Assembly (NCBI GenBank): GCA_030770425.1
Contig: JASJFT010000025.1
Location: 248,001 to 312,000, forward strand
Direction of reading: 5' to 3'
Length of the DNA stretch: 64,000 nt
From: Darksidea phi
Taxonomy: Eukaryota; Ascomycota; Dothideomycetes; Pleosporales; Lentitheciaceae
Below are positions 45,047 to 55,241 of the stretch, piece by piece. A model generated the notes under the pieces. That model saw only the letters and a program-made list of their open reading frames with translations, made no database searches and was not told where the DNA came from. The position numbers were made by a program, and so were the translations under genes. Within the stretch, counting starts at the first letter, position 1. Each line of letters begins with the position of its first letter.

Positions 45047-47008
45047 TTAATCGGACCTGTGCTTCTTCTCCGGACGGTCTTTGTCGGCTGGAGAGAACTT
45101 CCGCTTGGCTCCCCCACTGGATCCGGGAAGATCCAGGGAAAGTGCGATTGCTACCTGCTCCTCGTTGTCGTCGATATCGTGTCCCTGTAAGGCTGTGCCC
45201 GTTCCAGGGGAGGCAGCGACGACGCCTGTGTCGGGTGGTTGCTGGCCTTGGCCGGAGCCGAACAGCAATGGCGAGTTCTGAGTTGCACTAGTTGTCGTCG
45301 ACAGGCTCGATGTCGTAATCTGCTGTGGCAGCCAGACTTGCCCCTCACGGCCTGGTGGAAGATGCCATATACTGCCTCGATACCTAAATGAGTGGACACC
45401 ATTTCGATCAAGGGTGTTTGGATTAATTTGCGTGAAGAGGCGGTCGTGATTGCGGGCTTCGTGGTTGAGATATTCGAGGATGTGCGTACGGGGATCATTA
45501 CGACCAATCCGCCCATCTGCAAACTCGAAGGACCGCCCATAATACCAGGGAAAGAGGTAATATGCGCCAGCCTCGATCTCACTGACGTCCGCTATACGAT
45601 CAGCACGCGTCAAGAGCACAAGAGCAAGAAGCTGCGGTAAAGTGACGTCGGGCCTCGTGTCCCTTGACCAAGGCCCAAAAATTCGGTCGAACAAGGGAGA
45701 TCTGAAGCGCTGAAGTTCGTTTTCGAAAGGTTCAGATAAGCCAGGGGCCATACCCACGGCCCGGAGGCCTGGGAAGGTGGCATGGATCCAGGGCTGGACC
45801 CAGAACGAGAAGAGCGCCTGATCCGCAGAGGACGCGGACAACCAGTCGCGAGGGAGACTCTGTTGGCGTGAAGCGAATGCCGTGTCTCGACTCTGCCTTT
45901 CTTGCTCTTCTTGTTGTTGCTGCTGCTGTCTCCGCAGCATCTCTTCCTCTTGTCTCCTTCGACGCACCCATCCCTGTAATGGTGCTGCTGCCAGTCGTTG
46001 GTCGAAGTTATACTGGTATTGTGCTTCGTCATTGGTTACCGGTGCGCCTCTTGGTGATGAGTTTGGCTCTGTCATAGAGATCTCTATGCGGTGGTTGGTG
46101 GAAGCTCTAGTCTGTTGACTATGGGAAGAGATGTCGAAGAGATTCTCTTGGCTGTACTGCCTATCCGCATATGTCCGAGCAACACCATTGGAAATTGACG
46201 GCCCTGGCATTGCCTGTCCGGTTGAAGGCGCCTCTAATCGTGGAAATTGCTCGCTTCTCCGACTTTGTAAACCGCTAATGAAGGAGTCGCCTGAAGGTTG
46301 CGTTTGGCGCCACCGCGGAAACCTCGAGAAGGAGTGGTGGTACACCGGGTAATTTCCAGTAGGCAGTCCATCAGGGGGACGTCCTTCGGCGAAGGGCGTA
46401 CCAATCTCAGAAGCCATGGAGTCGGCCCGACCTTCCCCGTTACGATTTCCTATCGTGCTATTAGTACCTGGCTTCACTTATCGTGCAGGAGCTTGTTCTT
46501 ACCAAGAGCCTCAGCCTCCAACCGAGCAGCAAAAGCTCGAAATAAGGTATCTCTAACAGCCCATAGGGAGCGCACCTCTTCTTCTGTCGGACCCTCGAGG
46601 GCAGCGGCGGCCTGCATCTGTTAATTGTTTGTTCATTACTGCACAGCAGCTGTAGGCGCTCACCTCTTCCGATGGGCGAGGACTCGCAGACGCTATCAGC
46701 GTTGATGTCGGCGTCATATGCGTCTCGACAGCGCTGCGAGATAGAGCCGAAGCTACAAGCTGGTCCTGGGTGGGCGTAGATGGCCTAGGTATGTATACAG
46801 ACGGCGTCGGCGCCAGCGCTTGGAGAAGGGACGTCACCGTCGCTGTCGCGTACTGGTTTATCGTAACTAGTACATCGAGTTCAGGATTTGACGCGCTATA
46901 CCGGCGAGACGAAGCTAGCGGCGAGAGGAGATTACTAAAGAGTATAAGTAGGATAAGTAGTGTGGCTGCCATTAAGCCTGTACGATCGAACGTCCGTTTC
47001 GGCGCCAT
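45047..47008 (-). CDS. Winged-helix (forkhead-like) domain protein, paralogue of the 26-kb gene
   Basis: Three exons (47008-46664, 46617-46503, 46449-45047) sum to 621 codons (620 residues). Exon 1 starts MAPKRTFDRTGLMAATLLI and has one hydrophobic segment (LMAATLLILLILFSNLLSP). Exon 2 begins with an ATG (MQAAAALEGPTEEEVRSLW), which could be the true start if exon 1 is not used. A Gln-rich coiled stretch (RRQEEEMLRRQQQQQQEEQE) precedes the core: PLFDRIFGPW, LPQLLALVLLTRADR, VSEIEAGAYYLFPWYYGR, then FRYRGSIWHLPPGREGQVW. This order matches the winged-helix/HLPPG segment of the gene at 26197-27716. The C-terminus has a UIM-like DNEEQVAIALSLD and a basic KRKFSPADKDRPEKKHR. Function unknown; a nuclear signal and a membrane segment together are odd. 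Confidence 0.7.
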
Positions 47009-47080
47009 GTTGAGTGGAGCTATTGTACGATTGTTTGCTATATTGCGCAAGCAGGCTCTGTGCGGATTCGGAAGCGAGGA
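46773..47080 (-). repeat. Inverted repeat arm A (exon 1 of winged-helix gene and its upstream)
   Basis: Arm A includes most of exon 1 and about 70 bp upstream. Its minus strand matches the plus strand of arm B at 47225-47536 nearly base for base over the block from GACGTTCGATCGTACAGGC to ACATACCTAGGCCATCT. Arms are separated by about 145 bp. Confidence 0.9.
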
Positions 47081-47224
47081 AAAGCAAAGCTGTGTAACAT
47101 CTCAGTGACAGCTTCGGCGACGGCACTGGGATGAACGCTGGCCAGACAACGAGCGGAGGTGAATTTCTGTACAGCGTGGAGGCTCAGAAAATTTCACTTT
47201 GCTCGGAGGCCCTCTTCTCTTCCG

Positions 47225-47536
47225 TAGGTTCTCGTATACCAAATCCGTACAGAGTCTGCTTGTATAATATAGTAAACGATAGTACAATAGATCTACTCGA
47301 TATGGTGTCTAAAACTGACGTTCGATCGTACAGGCTTAATGGCGGCTATACTACTTATCCTACTTATACTCTTTAGTAATCTCTTCTCACCGCTAGCTTC
47401 GTCTCGCCGGTATAGCGTCAAATCCTGAACTCGATGTACTAGTTACGATAAACCAGTACGCGACAGCGACGGCGACGTCCCTTCTCCAAGCGCTGGCGCC
47501 GACGCCGTCTGTATACATACCTAGGCCATCTGCGCC
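47225..47536 (+). repeat. Inverted repeat arm B, decayed copy of exon 1
   Basis: Near-identical inverted copy of arm A, with a 2-base deletion (TATAGCGTCAAATCC versus TATAGCGCGTCAAATCC) that breaks the frame. Most other differences are transitions, many of the C-to-T or G-to-A kind (CTCTTCTCA versus CTCCTCTCG). This is a truncated non-coding duplicate. Confidence 0.88.
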
Positions 47537-48163
47537 AGCTTCGTCTCGGCGAATGGTCTCTCTCTATGGACGAACTATCGCGGACCGGCTACGTACAAGT
47601 ATCAGTTGGCTACTGGTCAGGAGAACGCTGTGTTTGCTAAACGGTATCGCCTAAAGCCAGCGGAACTCTATGAACGGCGTGTATTAGGCCAACGGGCGTG
47701 GAGCGACCTTTTGGGCTTAAATAGCGACAAATCCCATAGCTCGTCGGAAAATTCTTATTCAGCAAAATATCTCAGGTTCGTGTCACTCAAGATTACGTGG
47801 GGGTGTCGATGCGATGAAAGCTCTGGTGGGATCTCGGAAAAAGGTAACCTCCACACCCCGACAAATTTGATTTGTGCTCCGCCTTGACATCATCGGCCTT
47901 AAAGAACAACTGCTGGAAGAAAATCTGCCATCCTTTCCGATCCGAAGATTATAATCTATACAGCGTCTGCTGTCAATATTAGGCAACCAAGTGAGCAATA
48001 AAGAAGCTGCAGGTCATCATTGCAGGGTGGGATAACATATAGAATGCGATGCAAAACTCCGAACGTTGTGACAGATCAGTACATAGAAAGTTGCAAAGCT
48101 AGCTCGAATATGGGGAGGACTTTGAATATGATTATCCTATAAAGAACCGGCGAACTTCGTGGT
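47537..48163. other. Intergenic downstream of the inverted duplication
   Basis: About 0.6 kb. A 93-codon frame (FAKRYRLKPAELYERRVLGQ) lacks identifiable domains and is not called. The end is the 3' region of the giant ORF. Confidence 0.45.
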
Positions 48164-51100
48164 CTACTTCTTCGTTACTCTTCCCGTCTTTACGGCAGTC
48201 TTGGCCTTTGCTGCGGTCTTAGTAACAGGCTTCACACCCTTCTTCGTTGCAGCCTTAGGTCGAGGTTTGGTTGCTTTGTTCACGTCCTTTTTAGTCACAA
48301 CAACCTCTTCACCATCTCCATCTTCCGGATTGCCTTCCTCGGCCCTTTTCTTCTCCGAACTCCCCAGATCTTGCATCAACTTCTCAACCTCAGACTTTCT
48401 CTTTCTCATCAACCTTGACGGCGGCTTCACGGCAGCCTTCTTCATACCCGCTGGCTTAGTCAACTTAATGCCCTTCTTCGCTACTGTTTTGGTCGTATTC
48501 TTCAAGCTCTTATCAGACACCAAGGCTCCCTTCTTTGCCCCTCCACTACTCTTGCCGTCTTCCTGGTCCGTCACTTTACGAATACTTCCCCTTGCCTTTC
48601 CCTTGCTAACAATACTCTCTATAGCCCTTAGGGAAAGCTGGCAGGCCTGGCCTCTCCTCGTCGTCTGAACCTTACCGATCTTATCGCTCAACTCGCTAAC
48701 ATCTAGTGGTGTACCATTGCTGTCTTCATCTGTATCGCTGCACTTAGTTCTGCTGAGTAGGCCGGTGGCTGGTGTGTTGGGCGGCACGATAGGCCGTGTA
48801 TCAGAGAAAGGGATGTCGTAAGAGGCTTTGCGTTTAGCTGCACCCACACCGATCGGAAGCGGTGAGGCTTTTACTTTCCCCTTTAATTTAGAGCTAGCGT
48901 TGCTTGAGATAGAAGGGCGACCTGAAGGGTAAACACGGCCAGGAGAGGGTGTGGGGGCTGAGGACCTGCGTCCTCTACCGTTGGCATTCCAACTTTCAGC
49001 CAGACTTGCTTTACCTTTCTTTGACACTTTTGAGCTCACTGGTCTCTCCTTACTCGTTCTCACCGTCTTCGGACTTGACGCTTTCGATGAGGACGATGTC
49101 GGTGGGTCAAGAAAGTCAGCAATGGAGTTTATAGATGACGCTGAAGTCGATGGTGTGCTACACGATTTTGACCATCTTCTTGTAGGAGCGATGACGAGCG
49201 GCTCCACAAACGGCAGTTCCAGAATCGTAGTCATCTCCATCTTAGCTGCAGCGGTCCGACTTGCTTTGAGCTCTGCCGCTGCCGCACTCTTCTTAGACTC
49301 GAGGGCGGTTTTGACGGAAGTGGGGACCTTGCTAGCTTTTGGATCCTTCTTCGGGGAGTAACTTGCTGATGGTACAGGCTCCTTTGCTTTGGATACTGTT
49401 CTAGTCTTGCCTCTAGTGGTTTTGGATTTCGTTTTTGTTGGAGCAGCAAAGGGGTTGCCCGTCAGCACATCGGAAGTGTGGTCTTTGAAGAGATGGTCAT
49501 CCATGAAGGCGATGTAGTCGGAGCCTGAAGAACAGCGTCTACTGAGAGCTTTCGAGGATGCGCTAGATGTCTTCCGTTGCTTCGACATCGATGAGACTCG
49601 TGAGCCTAAGCTTGAAGCCCCCGTTGACTTTGAAACAACGGTATCCTTCCTCATTCCCTTCGGCTTGTTAATGACATCTAGCCCAGGCCGCTTCAGTGCA
49701 GTATGTCTACGTGCATCACTAGTGGAGGATACGCTCGACACTGTAGAATCCCGATGCGGTCCTTCTACATCATCGATGGGTGTCAATTCCCTAAGCGCTT
49801 TTGGTGTAATCTTCGTCTTCGGGCCCTTAGTTTTTCTGCGCTTAGTCGGCCGCTCGTCCGCCATGAAAGGGGACGGGAGCGCATCCTGATCGAGAAAAGT
49901 AAGATCAGATGGTTTTTTGCGCTTCGTTGACATAGACAAGCGAGACGCCAAAGAAGATGGTGTTGAGGGTGAAGCGTCCCGATACGAAGGGTCTTGAGGT
50001 CTACTACGCTTTGTATAGATGGCGGCGAGCTCGTAGGACGAAGCGCTCGACGGCTCATTCACATACGCGTACTCGTCCTCATCAACAGCCTTTCGCTTCC
50101 CCTTACTCTTGGCGATACTTCTACTGCTTCTCCTCTCCAAAGCCTTGTTCTGCTTTCTTTTTCCCTTCCTTGTATCCTTCTTCGGCCCTCTCCTCCCCGT
50201 ATGAAATTCTAAACTTTCAAAACTGCTCCTACTGGTCCTGCTTGGCTCCCATCCCGCATCCGGATGTCCTGGCGGGTACGTCACAAGCCTTGGCAAATGC
50301 GGACTCGGAATGTGCTCTGAGCCGCTCATACTATGCCGTTTCGGGTTCCAAGCCCCATCTGGATGGTCGCCTGGAAGGCGCCCAGGACGCTTACCGAGGT
50401 GCAATCCAGGACTTGTACAGTGGGTGGAGGAAGATGAGGGATCTTGATAGTTTGCTTCAGGGGCGGTGGCGGGTTTGTGGGGGTGATACTTTTTCGATCG
50501 TGTGTTTCGGCCAGAGTTAGGTGAGGTGTCGATCTTGAGGGCTGATTTACGAGGTGCCTCGGTGAGTGCGATAGGAGAGCGTAAACTGCTGCGTCGGGGG
50601 CTGACTGTCGCTATGGAGCTCACATCCGCGTCCACACCAGTATCTTCACCTCCAAAATCGTTGTACCCAATCCTCCTCTCCACCGTGATGGGCGAGAAAT
50701 GTACCTTTGATAGCTTACGCGGTCTCGTCTGCACCACCTTCTCTTTCCCTCTCCCACTCCCGCTCGCTTCCCTCTTTGTCTTCGGTACAGCAGCCAATGC
50801 GTTAATGCCTGAAGAAATACCTGAAGACTTCCTTCTAGTGTTTCTCCCCACTCCTTCATCAACGTCATGGCAAAAGATATGGGCAGCTCTTATCTCACTC
50901 GTCCAGCCCGCCCAAACCATACCACAAAACGGACACACCTCATTCGCACTATTTGCATGCGTCTCATAGTGAGCGCGCCACTCGTCAAAAGTGAGCCCAT
51001 TCAGAGACGTCAAGCAAAAGGCACAACGACCCGGAACCTCGTCGAAACTGCTACGACGACGCTCGTTCATAAGGTTGAAGAGATTGTGCTTGAGCTCAGC

Positions 51101-53167
51101 GACGGGCATCGAATCGATGGTGCTGAGGAGCGCGGTTTCCTCTTCAACGTGTTGCATGAAGCGCTCTTCCCAAGCTTTGCGCTCAGCTCTGCGCTTGAAT
51201 GGCGTGTCTGACTGTGGAGAAGTCTGAGCCGGGACACGAAGTGGGCTGCTAGGAGAACTCAGGTTGTCCATCCAAGCGAAAACCTCGCTGCCTTTACGAT
51301 GCAGCGCTTGAGGTTCCGTTGGTGTACCCAGCGACCCCAAGGGCTCGTCTTGATCTAGCTTTTGTTCTGGCACATCTATTGTGACCCAATAAGCGGCATC
51401 GTCTCTGGTCCAATGCTCATCACCCTGGATCGGCTCCACAGGCCTCTGTGAACTCGGAACTTCAACAGCGGCGAACTTCTCCGCCAAACTCGTAGTTTGA
51501 GGAGGCGGGCCAACCGGCGGAGAAGTTGGAAGGCGGCCGGCCGGGAACTCTCTGACGAGTCGGGAGATGAGCAGCATCCACTCTCGCTCTTTTCCCTCCC
51601 TAAGCCACTTGTCGCGCAGGACGTACATTGTGTTTGCCCATCCGTGATGATATAGATCTCTTTCAATAGTCCAAAGTGCTACTCTGTACTTAGAACCCTT
51701 TGGCGGCGACGCTGCAACTGAAAACTTGTGTGGAACGGGCGTTCTTTTCTGTTTGACTTGGAGGTGCTTCTTTGGTGCTGCAATAGCGCTTACAGGCTCA
51801 ATATTTTGCTGGGAAAGCGTCAGGTGTGGTTGCATGATTGCGTTTACTTGATGTACATCAAGCGCAGGTTCATGCTCCGTCTTGACCCAAGCTGGGTTCG
51901 GGATAGTAGGATCCTCCCACTCTTCGGGATCAGACCAGAAGAAATAGTGCGGCAGACTCATATTCTGGAAGCGAATGTAAAACAAGTTCCTCGGACTTGT
52001 CTTCACTTCATCGTTGTCATCGTCCAGCAGTGGATAATTCAGATAGCTCGGCACATAGCAGATTGGAGGCCGATACTCAGATACACGATAAATATCGAGC
52101 ATCTTCTCCCTCTGATCCTTTAGTCTCTGTTGTGCCTTCTCCTTCGGTTCGGCTTTTGACCTGGTATCTTTTTTCTTCCTCCACTTTGCGTACACACTGG
52201 CGAGGTCGGCCTTGGACTTACGCGGCGGAAGATGAAAGTACATCCTACCATTCCACCATTGTACTTGCGTACGCGTAGCCCAGTCTGTTCCCCTTTCGAT
52301 GATAGCGTTACGGAGAGGTTTGACGAGCACGCCGTTGCGGGCGCAGTCTTTAGTGTGTTCGGAGAGACTAGGAACGAAATCTGGGCCTACTTCTTCTGGC
52401 ATCGCCCGTCCTGATAGCTCGAGCCTTTCGCCAGTTTTGGTGGTCATGACATCCATGACTGCGTAAGGTAATTTCTTTGGGAGTAACTCCGGGAGAGCTT
52501 CTTCCCGGATACGACCGGAAGCCGAGAAGGGCGACAGTGGGGGTTCGTCCGGCGGCGCATCTTCATATTGCCATTCAAAGATTCTCAGTTTCTGGGTTGG
52601 GACGATCGGAGCGAGGGAAGAAGGTGTGGTCGTGTTCGTAGTACTACTCTCATACTCGTCGCCGTCATCGCTAAGAATTTGTCCGGCTCCGACATTGCCG
52701 TCTAAAGGACTCTCATCTTCGTCCTCGGACAAACCACTCACATCCTGGGCCACTGGCCTGCTCATATCTCCTTCTCTTGCCCTTTGCTCTTTCTCCTCCC
52801 GCAACCTCCGCTGCTCCTCAAGTTGCTTTTGCTTTTTCTCCTCCAACTGCTTCCTCTTTTTGTAAGCTTCTGTATTTGCCCTCTTTACGATCATCGCATC
52901 ATGTCTATCTTTTTCGGCAAGCACCTTTGCCATCTCCCTTTTGGGCATATCTTTTACCCAAAGCCGACGTTCTCTGACGGCAGTCAATAGCTCCCGGTAA
53001 TTCTTGTTGTCCCAGTGTGTATTAGTCCGATCAGTGTCCTTGACGCGATGCGTGCCACCACGTCGGTGTGGTGCCGCTTGGGGCGCTAACCGTCGTCGCG
53101 CTTTTTCTTCCTCATCCTCTGATACGTAGAGTTCTGGATGCTTGACCTTCGGTTTTCCTTTCGGCAT
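48164..53167 (-). CDS. Giant 1667-residue intronless hypothetical nuclear protein
   Basis: One uninterrupted 5-kb frame starting MPKGKPKVKHPELYVSEDEE. No domain of known function is recognised. Visible parts: a charged N-terminal coiled-coil (KKRKQLEEKKQKQLEEQRRL, about residues 100-130), then a Trp-rich conserved-looking region (RIFEWQYEDAPPDEPP, TQVQWWNGRMYFHLPPRKSK, YRPPICYVPSYLNYP, LPHYFFWSDPEEWEDP), and YRVALWTIERDLYHHGWANTMYVLRDKWL. Near residues 730-790 there are two C2H2-like motifs: CAFCLTSLNGLTFDEWRAHYETH and CPFCGMVWAGWTSEIRAAHIFCH. The second half is Ser/Lys/Thr-rich with many basic clusters and ends in an H1-like KPAAK tail (VTKTAAKAKTAVKTGRVTKK). Likely a chromatin-associated fungal-specific protein; that is inference from composition. 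Confidence 0.8.
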   Translation of the reverse strand: MPKGKPKVKHPELYVSEDEEEKARRRLAPQAAPHRRGGTHRVKDTDRTNTHWDNKNYRELLTAVRERRLWVKDMPKREMAKVLAEKDRHDAMIVKRANTEAYKKRKQLEEKKQKQLEEQRRLREEKEQRAREGDMSRPVAQDVSGLSEDEDESPLDGNVGAGQILSDDGDEYESSTTNTTTPSSLAPIVPTQKLRIFEWQYEDAPPDEPPLSPFSASGRIREEALPELLPKKLPYAVMDVMTTKTGERLELSGRAMPEEVGPDFVPSLSEHTKDCARNGVLVKPLRNAIIERGTDWATRTQVQWWNGRMYFHLPPRKSKADLASVYAKWRKKKDTRSKAEPKEKAQQRLKDQREKMLDIYRVSEYRPPICYVPSYLNYPLLDDDNDEVKTSPRNLFYIRFQNMSLPHYFFWSDPEEWEDPTIPNPAWVKTEHEPALDVHQVNAIMQPHLTLSQQNIEPVSAIAAPKKHLQVKQKRTPVPHKFSVAASPPKGSKYRVALWTIERDLYHHGWANTMYVLRDKWLREGKEREWMLLISRLVREFPAGRLPTSPPVGPPPQTTSLAEKFAAVEVPSSQRPVEPIQGDEHWTRDDAAYWVTIDVPEQKLDQDEPLGSLGTPTEPQALHRKGSEVFAWMDNLSSPSSPLRVPAQTSPQSDTPFKRRAERKAWEERFMQHVEEETALLSTIDSMPVAELKHNLFNLMNERRRSSFDEVPGRCAFCLTSLNGLTFDEWRAHYETHANSANEVCPFCGMVWAGWTSEIRAAHIFCHDVDEGVGRNTRRKSSGISSGINALAAVPKTKREASGSGRGKEKVVQTRPRKLSKVHFSPITVERRIGYNDFGGEDTGVDADVSSIATVSPRRSSLRSPIALTEAPRKSALKIDTSPNSGRNTRSKKYHPHKPATAPEANYQDPSSSSTHCTSPGLHLGKRPGRLPGDHPDGAWNPKRHSMSGSEHIPSPHLPRLVTYPPGHPDAGWEPSRTSRSSFESLEFHTGRRGPKKDTRKGKRKQNKALERRSSRSIAKSKGKRKAVDEDEYAYVNEPSSASSYELAAIYTKRSRPQDPSYRDASPSTPSSLASRLSMSTKRKKPSDLTFLDQDALPSPFMADERPTKRRKTKGPKTKITPKALRELTPIDDVEGPHRDSTVSSVSSTSDARRHTALKRPGLDVINKPKGMRKDTVVSKSTGASSLGSRVSSMSKQRKTSSASSKALSRRCSSGSDYIAFMDDHLFKDHTSDVLTGNPFAAPTKTKSKTTRGKTRTVSKAKEPVPSASYSPKKDPKASKVPTSVKTALESKKSAAAAELKASRTAAAKMEMTTILELPFVEPLVIAPTRRWSKSCSTPSTSASSINSIADFLDPPTSSSSKASSPKTVRTSKERPVSSKVSKKGKASLAESWNANGRGRRSSAPTPSPGRVYPSGRPSISSNASSKLKGKVKASPLPIGVGAAKRKASYDIPFSDTRPIVPPNTPATGLLSRTKCSDTDEDSNGTPLDVSELSDKIGKVQTTRRGQACQLSLRAIESIVSKGKARGSIRKVTDQEDGKSSGGAKKGALVSDKSLKNTTKTVAKKGIKLTKPAGMKKAAVKPPSRLMRKRKSEVEKLMQDLGSSEKKRAEEGNPEDGDGEEVVVTKKDVNKATKPRPKAATKKGVKPVTKTAAKAKTAVKTGRVTKK

Positions 53168-53603
53168 GTTGGTGAGGCTTGAGATGACTCGAATACACGA
53201 AGTGAGTGAGAGTCAGAGCTCGAAAACTTGTGTAAAATGCTTTGATAGGAGACAGCGATGTCTGGCAGAAGATGTGTCAATTGGGTGAGGCTCACGTCAG
53301 GGAAACGAAATTGTAGGACGAAAAGAGGTGAATGTGTTGTTGTTCCATTTGAGTGCGGAGCACTTTTCTTTGTCGCGCCGCATCTGGAAGATTATATAAG
53401 TTTTAAGACGTTCTGGGTTGCAAGCGTAACTTCTTTGTCAAGGGGTTCAATGCATGAAGTGGTACAAGGCTCATCAAGCGTCCAAAATTCTAGTGCGCCT
53501 CAAAAAAATAGTAACTGAATCATTGAACCGCAAAACCTAGGGTATCCCGCTGGAAGATGTTAGAGGAGATTGACCTGATGACTGGAATAATTGAGACGTC
53601 TGC
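53168..53603. other. Intergenic upstream of giant ORF, downstream of glutaminyl cyclase
   Basis: 436 bp. No feature recognised beyond promoter-like sequence. Confidence 0.5.
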
Positions 53604-54833
53604 TTACAATTCCGATTTCTCAGTAACCTCCTCTCTCTTTCCTGACTTCACATCAAAGAAACCTTCTAGACCCATCCATTCGGCTGTAAATGCAGTCACC
53701 AACCTGGTCCAATCCTCCACTGTGTCCATGTCTAGGTGCTCCCCGTCATCGGTAATGTCATGCCAGACACGCGGGAACGGTGTAGGGATCATGTGCAAAA
53801 TCTCGACTCCGCGCAACATAAAGGGAACGTGGTCGTCCTCGATGAAGCCGCCTCTGAATGAGTTATGGCCCTTTTCGGCCTCCGGCAAGAAGTACGGCTC
53901 TTTGCGCTTCTTCTTGTCCTCCCGCTTCGCCATCTTCGCAGCGTGGTTTGGCGAGGACTTGAACAGACCGTGCTCCCGTAGCCGGTGCTCGATTGTCGCC
54001 ATGTTCTTGTAAGCCCAGTGTGTAGTCTTGAAGTATGACGGTACGGTAGGCCCTGCAGAACCGAGCAGGTCGAGTAAGAGGAAGAGGTCTATCGAGTCGA
54101 GCGGAGTAGCGTACAAGGACGACGCGGGATGATAGGCGAACTCCCAGTCTTCGGCGAGGGCTCTACAACATGCCGTCAGTTCCTATCACAGGCGCTCAGT
54201 TCAAGCTTCTACATACCGTGCCCCGTACAGACTGTCTGTGCTTGTCCAGCTCTTGAACGCTTCCTCTCCGTCGAGCAACAGTATTTGCACACCCTGCTTT
54301 TCCTCCAAGGCATCCGTCCCGTCTGCCGCCATAGCTGCCCACTTCTTCGTCAATGCCTTGTCTATACTTCGGGCAGTATGCAAAATGATAGCGCATGGTA
54401 CCGCGCTATCAACCGCTCCGATGAATCCCTCTGGCGTGTATTTGCTGTCGTAATGGGCGACCAGCGCCAACCGTCCCACGTCCCCCACCTTGGCATTCGG
54501 CGGATCTCGCGTCGCAATTAGGTTTACGAAGGGGACTTCCTTTCCGTTGCTGACCGGCGTCGTCGATGAGGAGTTGTGGAGCTCGATTCTCCATTCCGGC
54601 AGCTGGGTATTGAAGAAGTCGAGGAAGTGCTGGAGCACGGCGGTGCTCCCTTCTGTGCCTGATACTCGTGGGCGTAGTATGGGCGCTAGAATCTTGCCCG
54701 TCTTGATGTCAAACTCATCGCCGGGACTGGGGAAGCTCTTAAGAGTGTCATCGCTAATAGTGCTGTAAGATGTTCCAAGAGAGAGGAGCGAAAGCAGCGA
54801 CAGCAGCGACAGCAGCGCTGGAATGGAAACCAT
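53604..54833 (-). CDS. Glutaminyl-peptide cyclotransferase-like (M28 fold)
   Basis: Zinc-dependent enzyme converting N-terminal Gln/Glu to pyroglutamate in the secretory pathway. Two exons (54833-54217 and 54162-53604; 54-nt intron) give 391 residues. A signal peptide is visible (MVSIPALLSLLSLLSLLSLGTSYS), built on a 9-bp repeat. Zinc-site motifs: LALVAHYDSKYTPEGFIGAVDSAVPCA, where the DS-AVPC segment is family-typical, QILLLDGEEAFKSWTSTDSLYGA, RALAEDWEF, then SIDLFLLLDLLGSAGPTVPSYF, FIEDDHVPFMLRGVEILHMIPTPFPRVWHD. The join in YGARALAE is exact. The frame opens 18 codons earlier (MFNAFCLPLQD), but the internal start fits the signal peptide. Confidence 0.93.
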
Positions 54834-55241
54834 GTTAGGCTTTAGCGTTGATAAGTCTTGTAAAGGTAGGCAAAAAGCATTGAACAATAGTTTACCGGCG
54901 TAAGGAAAGCATCCTGACTGCGGTCAATGCTAAAGAGGACGACTGGTAGTGTTGGACACATTGCGCATTAACGGTCGGGGAAACGGCTCCTTCGATCCCG
55001 GAAAGATGCACGTGACAGCGCTCCATGGTCGCATTGATATGTCTTCCATAACGATTCAGTTTGGCATGTTATTGCATGTATCTCTGTTCTACAAACGCAA
55101 AATCGAATATCGCGTCGCAGCTGTGCCTCTCGCGCGTCCGGAGGAGCCAAACCGCCAAGCCCTAAGGGAAGCAAGTCTAGCCGACCCCCCCGAACATCTT
55201 CACGCGTTTGTCCTTCTGCATCACATTTTCCATTGAATGAG
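54834..55241. other. Divergent promoter of glutaminyl cyclase and TMEM70-like gene
   Basis: About 0.4 kb between outward-facing genes. No motif of note. Confidence 0.5.

Noticed and set aside
47606..47887. 93-codon plus-strand frame containing KRYRLKPAELYERR
   Set aside because: Suggestive composition but no family, and it sits in non-coding DNA next to a decayed duplicate.
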